A program made the translations under genes and the position numbers. A DNA stretch of 64,000 bases, taken from contig OX485803.1 in the NCBI GenBank assembly GCA_950295325.1, forward strand, positions 22,444,001 to 22,508,000, read 5' to 3'. The notes below the pieces were generated by a model. The model did no database searches. It was not told the DNA's origin and saw only the letters and a program-made list of their open reading frames with translations. The DNA comes from Polytrichum commune. Its lineage: Eukaryota > Streptophyta > Polytrichopsida > Polytrichales > Polytrichaceae. This document shows positions 44,323 to 57,986 of the stretch, piece after piece (position 1 is the first letter of the stretch; the number at the start of each line of letters is the position of its first letter).

Positions 44323-45070
44323 CAATAGACGGGGAGAACCGGCCACTAGTTACAAATGAACCGGTGGAGTACGAGAAATAACCGGTTGAAGTTCAAGACC
44401 TCGTGAAAATTACCGCTAACTTTTTTGGAATCTAGAGAATATACCTCAAATTAAGAAAGGAAAACGGAAAGATGTCAACCGGTTGTTGTATTGGAAACAC
44501 CAAGGCCCCTTTCCTACATGACTTTAGCTTAACCGAGAAGTTCGTTCTAAGGACACGGCCTTCACACCATCGGCTCTATCTAAACCCGAGCCTAGTTGGC
44601 AAAGGATGCGGCATGGTTTTAAAGCAGAGGTTCTAAGCTTCAAGCACCGACTCTCCCATCAATACCTAAACATGAGGCAACAATGTAGGACTTTTTAAAG
44701 TGTCGTCTTTCCCGCCCTCGTGATTGGTTGTTTTCAATCTTAGCTATGAGGGCACGAGGGGCTCCATTAACAAAAACTGATGGTAAGATAGACGAGTGGT
44801 AAGACGTTTGGGGACGGGACGAAATCTATCCAACATGTCATTGCTCGGTAGATAAAAACAATGACCATGTTTGAAAGCCACTCAACTAAAACCTACTCGA
44901 AAATCTCCGGAGCAAGCTCTTTTAGGTGCACTGGGATAACCGGGTGCCTCGGCTATAACCGAGAGAGCTTTACCCGGTTTCAAGGAAAGACGTTGGTTAT
45001 TTGGTAAAGCCATGTGAGGACCGGCCTTAAGATCTCGACCGATGATGCCCAAAAATCTCCCCGGACACTA
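44323..45070 (-). mobile_element. Non-autonomous hAT element, family B, with nested element P
   Basis: Left end CAATAGACGGGGAGAACC, right end ATCTCCCCGGACACTA. The right TSD TTGGCTAC (45071-45078) matches the left TTGGCTCTAC (44313-44322) after a 2-bp CT slip. Without 44504-45026 the host is ~223 bp. Confidence 0.8.
44504..45026 (+). mobile_element. MITE P nested in a hAT element
   Basis: The left end GGCCCCTTTCCTACATGAC, then TTTAGC, and the inverted right end GGCCGGTCCTCACATGGC, then TTTACC, are TIRs. It sits at the 'acac(t/c)a|agatctcgacc' point of the host. The target duplication reads as TA or TAA with one mutation, so mariner-like or Harbinger-like origin stays open. 523 bp, no ORF. 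Confidence 0.7.
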
Positions 45071-45078
45071 TTGGCTAC

Positions 45079-45520
45079 GCGGCCGACCAAAAATGTGTTG
45101 ATACAACTCTTTTTGGGCGCCGCCCATGTCAACGCACTCCCTCACTCGCTCGAACTATTATGGGAGTGGGGCCGATGAGGAGTGCAAAGAATTGAAAGCT
45201 TTTCCTTTGGCCCCAAGCTACTTAAACGTTCAATGCGATGAGGTGGCCGTGTGCTCGAACCGAGAAACGGGCACCGAGACCGAGGACGCTCACCGGGTCT
45301 AACTTCACGTAAGGTAGGTTAGGGGCCGTGAGCATGAATCCGAGAGCTCATCGTGAATTGGCGAGCTCGTGTGGTGGTGGTGGTGGTGGCCCCTTCCAAA
45401 GGCGGGTGAGGGAGGGAGGGATATGTGCCGGCCCATGGCACCACATGCACGGGCGGTGGGTTGGTTTAGGGTACACATGTTTTGGCAAGGATCCGAGATA
45501 GGTACGTCCACGGTGAAGTA
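45079..45520. other. GC-rich island of unknown nature
   Basis: Clearly richer in G+C and CpG than the neighbouring kilobases, with a (GGT)n run at 45369-45389. Three overlapping minus-strand frames (45305-45566) have no recognised domain and look compositional. It could be part of a captured gene or of an unknown element. Confidence 0.35.
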
Positions 45521-46984
45521 AAAAGGTGGCCAACTTTTGAGTTTGAAAATTGGGTTGCAACGTCACTCGCCGATCTGCGAAAGTTGTTCGTTTTTAAAAT
45601 TTTAAGGATGTTGCTCATTATATTGGGCAGTTTGTAATGGTGGCGGCGTGTTGATTTCGTACCTATACTATGTGGATGATCGTTTAGTTTTTGTTCTTCT
45701 CTATCTTCCATTGATCCAATTTATGTACCAAAGATATGTGTTGCAACAGTGAATATATGATGAAGTGCGTCATCACACATCGGCCTAGAAATAGGACTTC
45801 ATGTGTTTTATTGTATTAATGGAATTTGTATAGAATTTGTTTTTGAGTGCAAATTACATCCCTTGCTCCCTTCCCCCAAACCAACTCTATTGAATACTAG
45901 TGAGTCTATAATAGGTAACCCTAAAAGGCCCAAGAGGCCCATTATGGGCCTCAAAGGGTTATATGTCTATAATTTTAGCTAAATATGTAAAAAATGACCC
46001 TATTTTAGTTGAGGCAATTTTATCATATGCATTGTTCCAAATTGGAATACGCATACTTGTAAATTGGTTTTAATGGGAGATTTGAAAATGTATAAATGAT
46101 CTAGACTCAAATACATACTTGCTCTTTTTGATAGCTTGAATTGAACATGGATACAATGTCATAGACCAAATAACATATTATTTCAATACTTGTTGGAGGT
46201 TTTTACCAATTCATCGTGCCTCATGTAACCACCACCACCCTCCTCCCCCCTCCTTGTGGTGTCTTTCATGGTTGGCAAAGTTTGCGATGTAGTGCAATTC
46301 CTTGTAAAAATGTGTCATTATGGTGTCCGTTTTTTTGGATCCACATGTAATCGCACAACATTCAAATATAGGTGTTTGATTATAATAAGTAAATGGAATG
46401 TACTTGTTTACATTGCTTCCAATGCAATCACAAAGAACCTTTCATGAGATTCAATGGGGTTAATTGTTGGACGAACACTCACGCTTGAAAGTGCCTCAAC
46501 TATCATTTTGACATGCCTCAACTAAAGGAATGAAAAGACTCAAGGAAATGAACCTAACTCTAATACACAATTTAAAAACACAACATGCACAAGACCCATG
46601 AAGGAAAATGACATGAATACAAAGAGTGATAGAGAAACCTCGACCAATTGAGTGGAATTTTAAAACACCACTCTCGTACTTTTTTGAGCCACCTTAACTT
46701 ACATATTTTTGCGTTCAAAAATCGATGGAGTTACACATGAGCTTTGCCCCTTGCCCCGGGGGCAAGGCTTAGGAACCGGTTGGGCTTGCGTGACCCAATA
46801 CCCATGAGCTCAACACCCAACGAATTGAGTGATGGATGGGTCCTAGGGATAAATTGTGTCCATCCTCTATTTGTGGGAGCTTTGACTTTTCGATAGTATG
46901 GGAGCTCTTTGATGATGTTGCTCTAAAGGGTTGTTCTAAAGGCTCGCTCCCACTCTCTATTTGTAAGAAAATTCAATGTCAAAT
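45521..46984. other. Intergenic DNA, GC palindrome
   Basis: 'ccttgccccgggggcaagg' at 46750-46768 is a near-perfect inverted repeat in otherwise AT-rich DNA. No gene is recognised. Confidence 0.35.
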
Positions 46985-46996
46985 TATAAAGTTCAC

Positions 46997-47175
46997 GTCA
47001 AAGGTCTTATTGTGACCCGTAACAATGTATTGGTTACTTGGAAGGTTAGACCTCATATGGACATTATTTCTTGATTTCCCCTCGGGTTGCGCTGGTTCTC
47101 CCAAGGTGGTTGTATTTTGTTTCCTTCTTGCAATTGATTTCTCAATTGCTGCCAAAATATATATATATATATATA
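46997..47175 (+). mobile_element. 5'-truncated LINE insertion with (TA)n tail
   Basis: TATAAAGTTCAC is duplicated at 46985-46996 and 47176-47187. The insert begins gtcaaaggtcttattgtgac, matching 48738 and 35144 of the same LINE family. It ends in gctgccaaaa followed by a (TA)n tail. A 12-bp TSD and severe 5' truncation are classic for target-primed reverse transcription. Confidence 0.85.
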
Positions 47176-47187
47176 TATAAAGTTCAC

Positions 47188-48315
47188 ATATTAAAATGCC
47201 TATTGTGCCCACTATCCACGTTTTGACATATCAACTATCTTTGGATTGTTTTGTTTATGATTATAGTCGTTGATTATGTAAAGCTTGTATCAAATCGCAA
47301 CAACACCCACATGGTTAGCGAAAATTAATTTTTTGTTGTTGGGGAAATCACAAGCTTCAAAGTGACAACCATCAACACACTTTTTTTTTATCATTGTTAT
47401 TATTTTTGGTTTGTTTCAAGGCTCATGCTTACAACCTTTTTGTTCTATGTGGCATTCATGCGTTAATCTATGGATTTGAGTACAAAATTGTCATCTTATG
47501 AGGTATCTAGTTTACCACTTTAGTTTTGTACGATGTTGTATTCTACCACAAGGGTGGACAACACCAACACTTTGTCTAGACCCATGACCTCGTTCAATCC
47601 AATGTTGGCCAACTATACGTGTTGAGATCGGTTATCAACCTAGTTATCACATGGATTTCCCCACATTATTAACAAATATAGGTTGGACAAATATGAGTTC
47701 TTGGTAGCTTGGATTCACATCGCATTACCTTTGCCTTCATGCCGCGTTATGATACTAAGAAAACATTTATGTCCCCTACACGTTTTGAACCTTGAATTCG
47801 GTCATAATCTTGGATCCCATGTAATTTGGGAATAATGCTTGGCCCAACATAACCTTATACGCACGGTTGAACAACATTATGCTTGTTCAAATGAACACAT
47901 GACAAATAAAGATCGCTTTCAAACATCTTGCATACACTTCAATTCAAAGTCCCATGCATAGTTTATTTGCACACATGTAGACGTGGAGGTCCTACTTGTT
48001 CTATACACAATTATGGAGCTACTCAATCTTCAGTAGTTGTAGTAAAATATATGAACCTTACACTTTTCTTAAACGGTTGTTTACGTTAGAGGGCTCTTAG
48101 TTTTGCATTCTAAGATGAAAACCTTCTGCTACATTTGAGAAGATTCCGACCACTTTATATTCAATGTATATATGTTCTAGGCTCACATACTTTAGATTCC
48201 AAGAACTGCTTCGATGTCTTTCGTGAATCTAAAGCAACGTAACCATAAAGCTCCAATAAATATTTCACACATGAGTGTAGATTAGAAGACGAAATATAAA
48301 ACGAACCTAATTTTG
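47188..48315. other. AT-rich intergenic DNA, nothing recognised
   Basis: No gene, TIR or tandem repeat recognised. Confidence 0.35.
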
Positions 48316-48803
48316 GTCCGCAGTGAGTGGAATCGGTGGAACATAAGTTCTTTAGATGTCCACTTGCTCAACACGAGGGGCGGTATTATGTTGCTTATAT
48401 TATTTGGCATTTCTTTGTCAAAAGAAGGAACCTTGGTCCAAGAGAATCTATTTTCTATGATGCAATGTCTCTTTGATCAACCTATGTGCCAGACATTGAA
48501 ACGTTTTAGCCGCATCTGATTTTTTTCTTAAGAAGTCGTATCCCATGGATTATGTGGTGCCAAAGGAATGATATGGTTTTCAATGCTCTACAATGACCCA
48601 TTGAGAAAACGCACCAAGTCATATGGGACGCCTTGTAGGATTACGGTAGGATTGAGCGGCAATGTACTCTCTCGGACTTCAAAAAGGCCCCGGACGTTGC
48701 CTACCAAGATGTCCTTAAAGATTTTAACTCGATTTGGGGAGTCAAAGGTCTTATTGTGACCGAGAACAACTTAGTGGTCACTTGGAAGGTTAGACCTCAG
48801 ATG
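48316..48803 (+). pseudogene. LINE ORF2 3' fragment (zf-RVT C-terminus)
   Basis: Frames read SMMQCLFDQPMCQTLKRFSR (48313-48519) and, shifted, LPTKMSLKILTRFGESKVLL (48568-48759), matching 11074-11400 (minus) and 34840-35150. It ends abruptly at a (TC)n microsatellite (48804-48827), so the LINE 3' tail is missing or replaced. Confidence 0.75.
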
Positions 48804-48827
48804 GTCTCTCTCTCTCTCTCTCTCTCT

Positions 48828-51467
48828 CCCTATCTTGCTCTTGTTTAAAGCCATATATTTTGTTTAAGCTTGTATTCCTTTACTTTATACCTATCATGCA
48901 CACATAAATAAAAAAATAGTTACTGTATGGACTAAGTGTTCATAAGTATAGATGAATGATACAAGGTGACTAGGGTTAAGGATGTAGAACACATCCCTAA
49001 CACGTGGTAAAATTAGGGTTGTACAGAACTTACCTTGGGTAAGATCTCCAATATAAACCCGTAAACCCTAAAAGAGGCTCTTTTTTACCATTCGCACAAG
49101 GGCTTGGTGAGGTAACTTGGAGCACACTTACTGGGATACTAGATACGTGTGCTAAGTGAAGTAGAGGATACTTAGGCTATTCACCAAGGAGAGCATTCTA
49201 CTTGTGGTGATACAATCATGGCTAAAGAACAGGTTTGAACACCCATTTGACATTTTGTAATGAGTGTTACTATTAGCAATACTACTATGCATGTAATGTA
49301 TGTTTGATGTGTGTGACATGGATAACAACTGGGTCCTGCTGTTATTTACCTCGTGTACGTAACCAATCCTCAATTATTTGTTGGTTGGTTGCATGGGCAC
49401 AGGTGAGGCAGGCCCTTCACACTTACAATACTACGAAGTATTGTGAATACGACATTTTATGTATTTCTTTTGGTTGATACTACTAGGCATATCTCCTGGT
49501 ATGTTTTCCATATATATAATAGTTAGGGTACATCCTTGTTGGAGCAATGCATGAAGAGAGGTAATTAAATCTACAAAGGTATGTTGGGGTCAGCCACAAT
49601 TTGTTTTTGAAGTACTTAGGAACTATGTATGAGTACTGAAACCCTAAGTATGATACAAATACTTATGAACGTACAGTATATCGCATTACTACATGTTTGT
49701 ATTGTTTACATACAATTAGACATGGGCATTTACAAAGAGCAGTGAACATACTTAGCCTTAAAACGATATGATGAGAAGGTTAGATTTGAGGTAATGAGGG
49801 TTATGAAAAAGTTCCCACCCACCCACCCTTGCATTGCAATGAAGAAGACATTGAAGGATTAGGCCTCTGAAAGAGGAAGTTCAAGCTTTGCAAAAAGCAT
49901 TGAAAAATCAGCTCTCTCTCTCCGTCTCCAATAGATTGGACTTCGAGATCAAATTTTGTTTCTTATTTTTTGTTCAATAGTCGACATAATTTGGAAGATC
50001 CATATGGTTGTCTAAGAAGGAAAAAAACCTTATTCTTTGAGAATGAACAACGTATTCATTTGAAAATCTCTACATTGATTATCCCGATCAATAAGGGAGG
50101 GCTAATAGTGAGTGTGGGAAATTAGTGAAGGTGGTACTAAATTTCTTTACGTTGTGAAATTAGTGTCACCAAAAGATCTAGGAAGCATTGTTCATCTTTG
50201 GCGCTATTCATTGAAAATATTATTCATAGCATCATTATTCATTGAAAGCGCCAACACCATTCATCCTGGCACTATTCTTCGACAAACACGTGTTTGCACA
50301 TGATGTCTCTATCACTCTAAAAACACCCTAGAACACGCTTTAATTTTCTCAAAATGTATGATAAATGAGCATGTATCTATGGATTTTGTATCCCTCAGTG
50401 AAAGTTTCAGCCCTCACCAATTTGTAACACTTGGCAAAATAGTGTGAGTTTCGGGAATCAGTACCACACACACCAATTATGATAATGAGTGTACTAATCG
50501 TAGCAACCTAATTTAGAATCTGCTAATAATCTCATACTAATCGAATGTCTCATGTCCTAGGAGAAATGGACTAAACAGAAGAAGAAGGAAAACACCATTC
50601 AAGGCCCATAACATGAATAAATGCACACTCCTTAATAATGTTATGCCCATCTACTTGTTATCCATAGTATCAATTCCACCAACCTAGTAGTACCACTCTT
50701 CCAGTCACAACTAAATTGTATGATGGTTTTTTTTGAAGATTTATTATTATTATTATTATAAATGTTTTTCTTAAAGGGGGTTCTGTTTGAGTTTGTTGCT
50801 GCAATGACTTCAATGGGCGAGGTCTGAATAACTAACTCAACATTCTTGTGACAGCCTTGTACATGATTTACAACAAGAAAACACTCCATTTTCTATGTAC
50901 TCGACCATTAAAATATATAGTATTTGTTGGTCAGGGCAGCCAGAAAAAAGAAAAAGAAAAACGACTATTGTTTCAATTAGTGTGGATTACGATCTAGAGT
51001 CATGCACAAAGATTTGGATTTTTGTAACTCTCAAAGTCTCGTTGTGTTCTATGAAGTGCATATTATGTATTAGGTTATACTTGTAAAACATTGCATGCTT
51101 GGTTCCTTGGGGGTGCACATATTGTTGAAATAAAGAGACGATGTGCGTGTTTCACCTTTAGATTAATACTCATATGTACAATGGTTCAGGTTACACAAAA
51201 ATTCGTACAAACTCATGGGTAACAAATAGCTTCCAATATTTACACAAGTTGGGAAAAATGGTAAACAATGAAATATTTAACATATATTTACCCTAGAAAA
51301 ATGGGGTTTTATAACCCTTAATGTAGGCTTCCAACTCTTATTGCATTAGAAGTAGCCTAGTATAGACCCTAAACCTATGGTATTTTGCATCCCCTACCCT
51401 TGGATTATACCCCTTTTGTGCACTCACGTGGATAGCCATGGTTAGTATTGTGTAACCCCACTAGCTT
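48828..51467. other. Intergenic DNA, no gene recognised
   Basis: (ATT)n run near 50741-50758. A word 'gctaataatctcatactaat' near 50520 is another trace of the dispersed repeat seen at 4860 and 54650. Otherwise nothing. Confidence 0.35.
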
Positions 51468-51708
51468 GAGAGAGGGAGTTATTGTATGCAAGCGTACCTC
51501 TCATTCATCCAACATAAAGCCATGAAATAGTATGCAGCTTAGGAGTTACTTCTTTAAGTTGATTTGAAATTGGAGTTAACTTCAAAGATCTGAATTAGTT
51601 TACTTGAGGTCGTTTGAGATGAACTGACAACAACTTCATTATATGAAGTCAAGATTTTGTTTTGGGTGGATGAGAGGTACACTCGTATACGATAGCTCCC
51701 TCTCTCCC
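51468..51708 (+). mobile_element. Long-TIR MITE, family I copy 5 (best preserved)
   Basis: The left arm GAGAGAGGGAGTTATTGTAT, then GCAAGCGTACCTCTCATTCA, is inverted at the right arm (GGGTGGATGAGAGGTACACT, then CGTATACGATAGCTCCCTCT, then CTC). TIRs are ~50 bp and ~80% matched; the interior is ~140 bp. TSD ambiguous. Confidence 0.7.
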
Positions 51709-54700
51709 CACAAGACTTGGTTAAAAAACAAACAACTTGTAACACCACATATATGATTTCAAATCTCCTCCAATTGGTAATTGACACTAATTGAGAAGGA
51801 AAAAAATGCGTACATTTGTTATCATTCTCTAATCTATGTAGAAGTTGGAATATTGTCAACAACACGACTTTAATCCTATATATTGAGATGTTTATTTTAT
51901 CACATAAGGCATGAGACCATGTTGTGGGTGCCACTTCCACCTATGCACACAACTTTGACCATGATTGCATGAAATTGATAGATTTCTCATCCAATTAGCT
52001 AGAGAAACCTAAATGATGTGTGTGGGTCACTATGAAAATTAAACCCTCTATATTTGAGAAGTTTATAGAGAAAAGCAAATGTATGCATCCTACCGGCATG
52101 CTAGAAAATGGATTCATGTGTTTATACAAAGATTTTCAATTTAATGTCATAAATGCCTCCACTACATATACAAAATATAAATTTTGAATTATTATATGTC
52201 TTTATTACATGTAAAATCTATGTTCGCTTTCAATGAGAAACTCATTGAACGTTTTTTATTCATAGTATATAACTCAAAGATCACATCAGCCAAAACAAAG
52301 ACAAGAGCATAATATCTTAACCACAATATGGAGAGAAAACCTCAAATGAGCTCATGAGCACTCCAAGAGCTTTTGGCTTATCCTATAATACAAATGCACG
52401 ATGGTTCTAAATCTGAACACCTAGTCCAATCTCATTGTGACAAATGTCTTTTTGTGTCCATTGCTCAACTATCACTAAAAGCATATGAATTTTGCACAAT
52501 TATCTTGCAAAATTGCAAAATTTGCAAATCTACCAGAGTGGTAGATCTGCATATTTGTTGCACCAACAAAAGACAATTACCTATGACTTGTATGTTGATG
52601 AAGTATTTACCTTGACACATGCCACTCAAATAGCATGGCATTATCAAGCATGCATCACGTGGTCCATTTTCTAAAAGGGGAAGCCTAGGTAGTCAATAGC
52701 GCTTCGCAAATGAACACCTATAGGTTTTGTTACAGCCATCATTGACATGCATTGTCAATATTGGGCCCCACGTGACCGACATGCATGCTTGTGAAATATT
52801 GAAAACCAAAGGTGAGTTTTATTTCGGTGACAAAAGCGCACATGTTTGTTCACCCTCTTAGAGTGAACAATACTCAAGCTAAGTGATGTTCTTTTTACAA
52901 GGGTGGCCCAATACAAACAAAGAATGCTTCTTACAAACCGACACTAGGGGTGCATCAACCCAATGTCAAATAATACTATGGAGACGTCTAGTTCACAAGA
53001 GCGGTCGCATAAGACCCAAACATGCACTTATTATGTGTGGTTACTTATTTATTCACAAGAACCCAAAATTGACATCAAAGGTCATGAAAGTTATCATTAA
53101 AATACAATCCCCTATAGTGGGTTTTTTAGTCGTGGTTGCTCCCTGTGCAAAGCCAACATTCATATCTATCTATCTACTATTTTTTGTTACAAGGGTCACT
53201 ATATTAACCCCACAACTTCTTCGTCTTCTCCTTCATCATCCTTTTTTTGTTTGATTTTAAACGACATTCAATTGTCCTCTTCACCCTCCTTGCCCACATA
53301 TACACACACCCCTCTCCCAATGTTTAATAGTGTTGGACTGACATATTACAAGACTAAATGAAACACAATGAATATCATGTCTTTAACCATTTATTGTCTA
53401 AGCATTTTTCCAAGAGATCAACTATACCTTGTACCTTCAATTTTAACACTCCTTTATTTAGATATTTGCTTTGTATGATTTATATAACAAATCAAGCATA
53501 TCATTGACTTATTTAAAACTTTTCATGACATAACATTAGGAATTATTATTATTAATGATATGGCAAAATAAAATCAGATCATAAAAATCATGAAACAAAT
53601 TCAAATATCAATATAAATACAAACCGTATCACAAAAAAATAAATTACTATGGTAACGTCAAGATTAGCCAAACCATCTAAATGTGAAAATATGATATAAA
53701 GACAATTAAAATAACTACAGTATAGTTCAAAGCTTAGACATATTGAACTTATATGCAAATACAAAGTTGATTTTCTTAGAAATGTTGTATTTGCAATGTG
53801 GAGGAGAAAACAAACTCCATGTAGTTCATTGCATTACTCAAGCAACAAAACGATTGAAATTGTCTTTGAGTTATAATTTAAGATTTGACCAGCAAAAATA
53901 AATAGGGACCTCTCATATAAGCATGCAATCAAGGCATTATTGTAGTCGCATGCATGTCTAGTTGGGCATAATACAATTATATTCATGGAAGTTTAGCATG
54001 TGTTGGTACATAATTGGGCGGGACCTCTACATTTCCACATAGGAATCAAATATCGGCACTCAAAGTGTTGAACGTGATAGTCGTGTACATGAATAGAGAT
54101 GTCCCAAAAAGTCGAAGACTAATCACCATGCATTTAAAGGTGAATTGTGAGAGTATGGAGTTAGACGGAACCTCTTGTGGTCAAAACCCTTAGGGTTAGA
54201 AAATTTTGTATTGAATTTGTAGTTTGACACCCTAGGGAAGCAAAATGAGGTTCCGTAACGCATGAGAGGGGGGTGGATGTGGATGAAAAGTCCAACTTAA
54301 GCTCAAACTCCCAAGACGTCGGGAATAGAACCCTACATTGTTTCATCCCATGTGTTTTGAAACCATGATGCATGGCAAGGCAACGTAAACTTTACCATAA
54401 TAGAATAAGGCGGACATGCATACATCTAGTTTTGAGTGATATGTGGTTAGGTGTGGCTCCAAAAACGGATATCAAAAGGATATGTACTCAATTTATGATA
54501 ACCGATTTAGGTTCAATAGTCAACATGAATTGGGGAGACCTATATTACAATTTCACGAGTATTGAGATCTTCATGTTTGATATTGAATAAGTACTTCGTA
54601 CGAGTTCCAAAACGTATAAGGAAAGTGGCTACGGCCTTGATTTGGAATTGCTGACCATCTTGTACTAATCACGTGTTTCAGGTCCCATGAGAAGAGGGTT

Positions 54701-55131
54701 AGTTGGAGAAAGTAACAATCTATATGTGGGTTAGGTACGATCAGAGACATAGAAGAAATTCCCCATGTAGAGAAATAGAAACAAGAGGCAATTCATATTT
54801 TCTTCACAATGTTTTTCACAACAACCAAATTGTTACGAATTTTCTAAGTGGATATTATCTTTGACTTATACTCGTGCTATAGGCTACCATGTTTCCGATC
54901 ACTGATCCCCGAGAACGCTTAATTCCCATAATCGATAATTGTGGCACCTAAATATGCTTGTAATGTAAACCTAGTTGTCAACTTAGCCACTAATGATTGA
55001 GTTGTATTATGGCTGAAGTTGGATTTTGACCATGACATGTCAACACTAATCAATATTGATTTTGTGCTACACATAAATAGGTTGGCCTAAGATGCAAAAA
55101 TGGGATGGGGGTCAGGATTGGGTTGGCTACC
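51709..55131. other. AT-rich intergenic DNA, one dispersed repeat fragment
   Basis: 54425-54720 is a copy of the 4600-4960 repeat. Open frames at 51554-51940 and 52373-53254 have no recognised domain. Confidence 0.35.
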
Positions 55132-55134
55132 TTA

Positions 55135-55562
55135 GGGCGTCCCCAACAGCCTCGCCATGGGGCATGCCAACGCCAAAAAATGGGGCATCCCGGGTTCTTA
55201 GGTGGCGGTACCGGCATAAATTGAGCCCCACCAATGTCCGGTCCGGCATAATTTAGAACCGGCCCGGGTATAGTAAAGGCCTTCCAACGCCATAAATGGT
55301 TCATATGGCGACCCTCCTCCGGCCCGCCAAGAGATTACTTTAATATCAGATACTCCGATATCCTACTTTATCCCATGTCAGATAATAGGTGTCATTGTCT
55401 TATTGATTGCTTCCTAATTATACCGGGGGTATGCCTAGGCTTTGGTGGGCTCTGACTCAAGATGAGCTGCCCCGCCCAAGATGGAGGGCTCCCCAAACAC
55501 CCTAAACACCATATAATACATTATTTTTGGCGGGTTGCTTACTATCTCTCCTGGGCATGCCC
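55135..55562 (+). mobile_element. Tourist-like MITE, family K (GC-rich)
   Basis: 428 bp with TTA at 55132-55134 and 55563-55565. The left end GGGCGTCCCCAACAGCCTC and the inverted right end GGGCATGCCCAGGAGAGAT are short imperfect TIRs. The left half is notably GC-rich (ccggcccgg-type words). Single copy in the window. Confidence 0.7.
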
Positions 55563-55565
55563 TTA

Positions 55566-57643
55566 GTGGTTGGAATACGAGATAGACTCTCAAATTCGAC
55601 ATTGCATTTGACCTTTTTCACATACAAACTCTATTGTTTGAATTTCGGATTTGTTTATGAAATTTTGCAAAGTTCATTGCCTTTGGCACAACTGCCATCA
55701 TTTTGTGAAGCATGAATTCAACAAAGATGCTTTAGGAGCTCAAAGTGTATCAATGTTTCAAGCACCATGTGCTTGAAACATTGAAACATTGAAGAAAGAT
55801 ATTTTGATTACATTGTGCTATATCTTCTCATAAATGATTTAATCATCAACATTTTTCTATGTTCTACAATGAGTGCACAGTATCCTAGTTCTTTATTGAG
55901 CTCAAAAATGGCTAACCTCCCAACATGTGAATGGTTTCTCCATTGAAGTTGCTATATTCATAAAACCCATTGACTTTCAATCTTCAAATTATGTTAATCT
56001 TTAAACTATACTTTTGGGGAATATTTATTGATATTCATGAAAAATTTGAAATATAAGAAAAAATTGAATCTATCTAATATTGATTTTTGAGGCATTAGCC
56101 TTATGTAATTCATAAGAAGTTCAAGTTGCATTGTTTTTATTTCAAAGATTGCATGTGTATCACCAAGATGGTTGGAAATGTATGCATGATATCTAAGTTA
56201 GAAACAATAGATCATTTTCAATGAATCAAGTGACAAGTTCATTAACAAACGTTGTTCACGCTATGGATATTATATTATGCATTCAAAAATGTGTCATAAG
56301 TCTTTTCAAGATGAACACGTCTACATATATATAGGCAATTTAATACACCATTGATCATACTCCTCCCACTATACCTTGCATTCACCTATATACCTCTATT
56401 GACTCATGAAACCATGCTCTGCCCTCTTATGTGAACTACATTATAGGCATTGTTGGGTGCAAACATTGCATTGGAATGACCCTTGTCGGAGCATGCACAT
56501 TGTGAGACACAAATCCATAGATTAATTTGAAGTACAACGATTTCTGACACAATTTCATGCACACATGACTCTTCTCCCACTCCTCGTATGGAAATTAACA
56601 TGGGTGTCTCTAATGGGTTTGCATTATGTCACGATGAGCTTGATGTAGCACTCTCTGTTTTCAAGCGCTTCATGGGTTTCCCCGCCTCAACTCTCCGCCA
56701 ATGGAAGTCATTGTAGTCTAAGAAATTGCTATTGGAGGCGATGCCACTACAAAATAGAGGAGGCAAATTGGCTCGTCTTGCATGTTTGTTTGTGCTTGAG
56801 CAAGCTCAACCTTTGCGTATGGCACTTTCCTAACACACATACAATCTATGTCATGTATCTTAGCAACTTTCTCCACACATGTGGGAGAGTTGTTGTCTTC
56901 TAGATGCAATAATTCCATTGCATGGCATTGTTCCCGCAACAATCGATGCACCGTCTACATTATTTCATTCATCTCCTCCTCGTTTTGTATCAATTGGTGC
57001 ACTATATGCCATGCCATTTTCCTTCGTATGGACAATCTCATGAAAAAAAAAATTATAAATAAAAGACCATTTTTTTGACGACAAAACTCTCCCTAGTGCG
57101 TTTTGAATGTGTCTTCTTAGCAACTCCATTCAATTTCCAACCCCTTCATTTTGGCCACCAATGGGTAGTCAACAAATTTTTTTGAGATTGTTATATGTAA
57201 GGGACAACTATGGCTGGCCATGATTAAATCAACTACTAAGATAACACATACGCATAACTTTACTCAACATACAACTCTCATGTGTGGGCCCTCGGAATAT
57301 AATAATGGGATGCTGGAAAAGATGTGCAAGGAGACTCAAATTCAGACTGAACTCCCAACATCCGACTGTTATGTTACGGGGGTCCACATTGATGAGTGAT
57401 GTTATGTGAGACATAAAACACGTCACAAATAAACACAATGGAACTGCTGAAACGAGGGTATATTATCATGGATTCAAATGATGGCATAGAGGTCATGTAG
57501 GGCAACAATCGGGTTCAAGTTTTTAATGAATGGGATCAAAATACAAATGTGAGCAAAGATGCCAATTTAACTACACTACGACAAACACCCTACAATCAAC
57601 ACGTTTGCCTAGCTAGAGGGGAGACTATGTAGCGGTTGTCAAT
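55566..57643. other. AT-rich intergenic DNA, no gene recognised
   Basis: No recognised coding, RNA or TIR feature. Some frames of 60-77 codons on both strands near 56400-57080 have no motif. Confidence 0.35.
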
Positions 57644-57645
57644 TA

Positions 57646-57764
57646 CACTAACATTATAAAATATTAACATCTTTACTTGGTAAAGAAAATACACTAATAG
57701 TTTTAAAAAGAAGGACGAATGTGTAACTCCGAATAGAACGTGACACTAAATATGATATTTAATG
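57646..57764 (+). mobile_element. Palindromic-ended MITE, family H copy 5, short
   Basis: 119 bp flanked by TA at 57644-57645 and 57765-57766. The right part (gaatgtgtaactccgaatag, then acactaaatatgatattta) matches 23150-23200. The left end CACTAACATTATAA is diverged. Confidence 0.6.
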
Positions 57765-57986
57765 TACTCACTCCTTGCATGTTATGATTCATGTTAGATT
57801 AAACAATGGGTGCACATCACAACATCACAAAAAGTGTGTCAAAAGCTAAAGCAGAGTGCACAGTGTGAGAGGCCCAAAGTGCAAAGGGTTGAGGGTCAGT
57901 TCATTTGAACTGTTAAACCCCCAATATATTAATTCAAGGATTTGATGCTATTTGGAAGTCAAGCTGCCCAAAGCTCAAATGATTTA

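Noticed and set aside
52465-52674. Possible conserved element or RNA hairpin (ctaccagagtggtag)
   Set aside because: A short palindrome only. Faint similarity to 42470-42500 is not enough to define a repeat or RNA gene.
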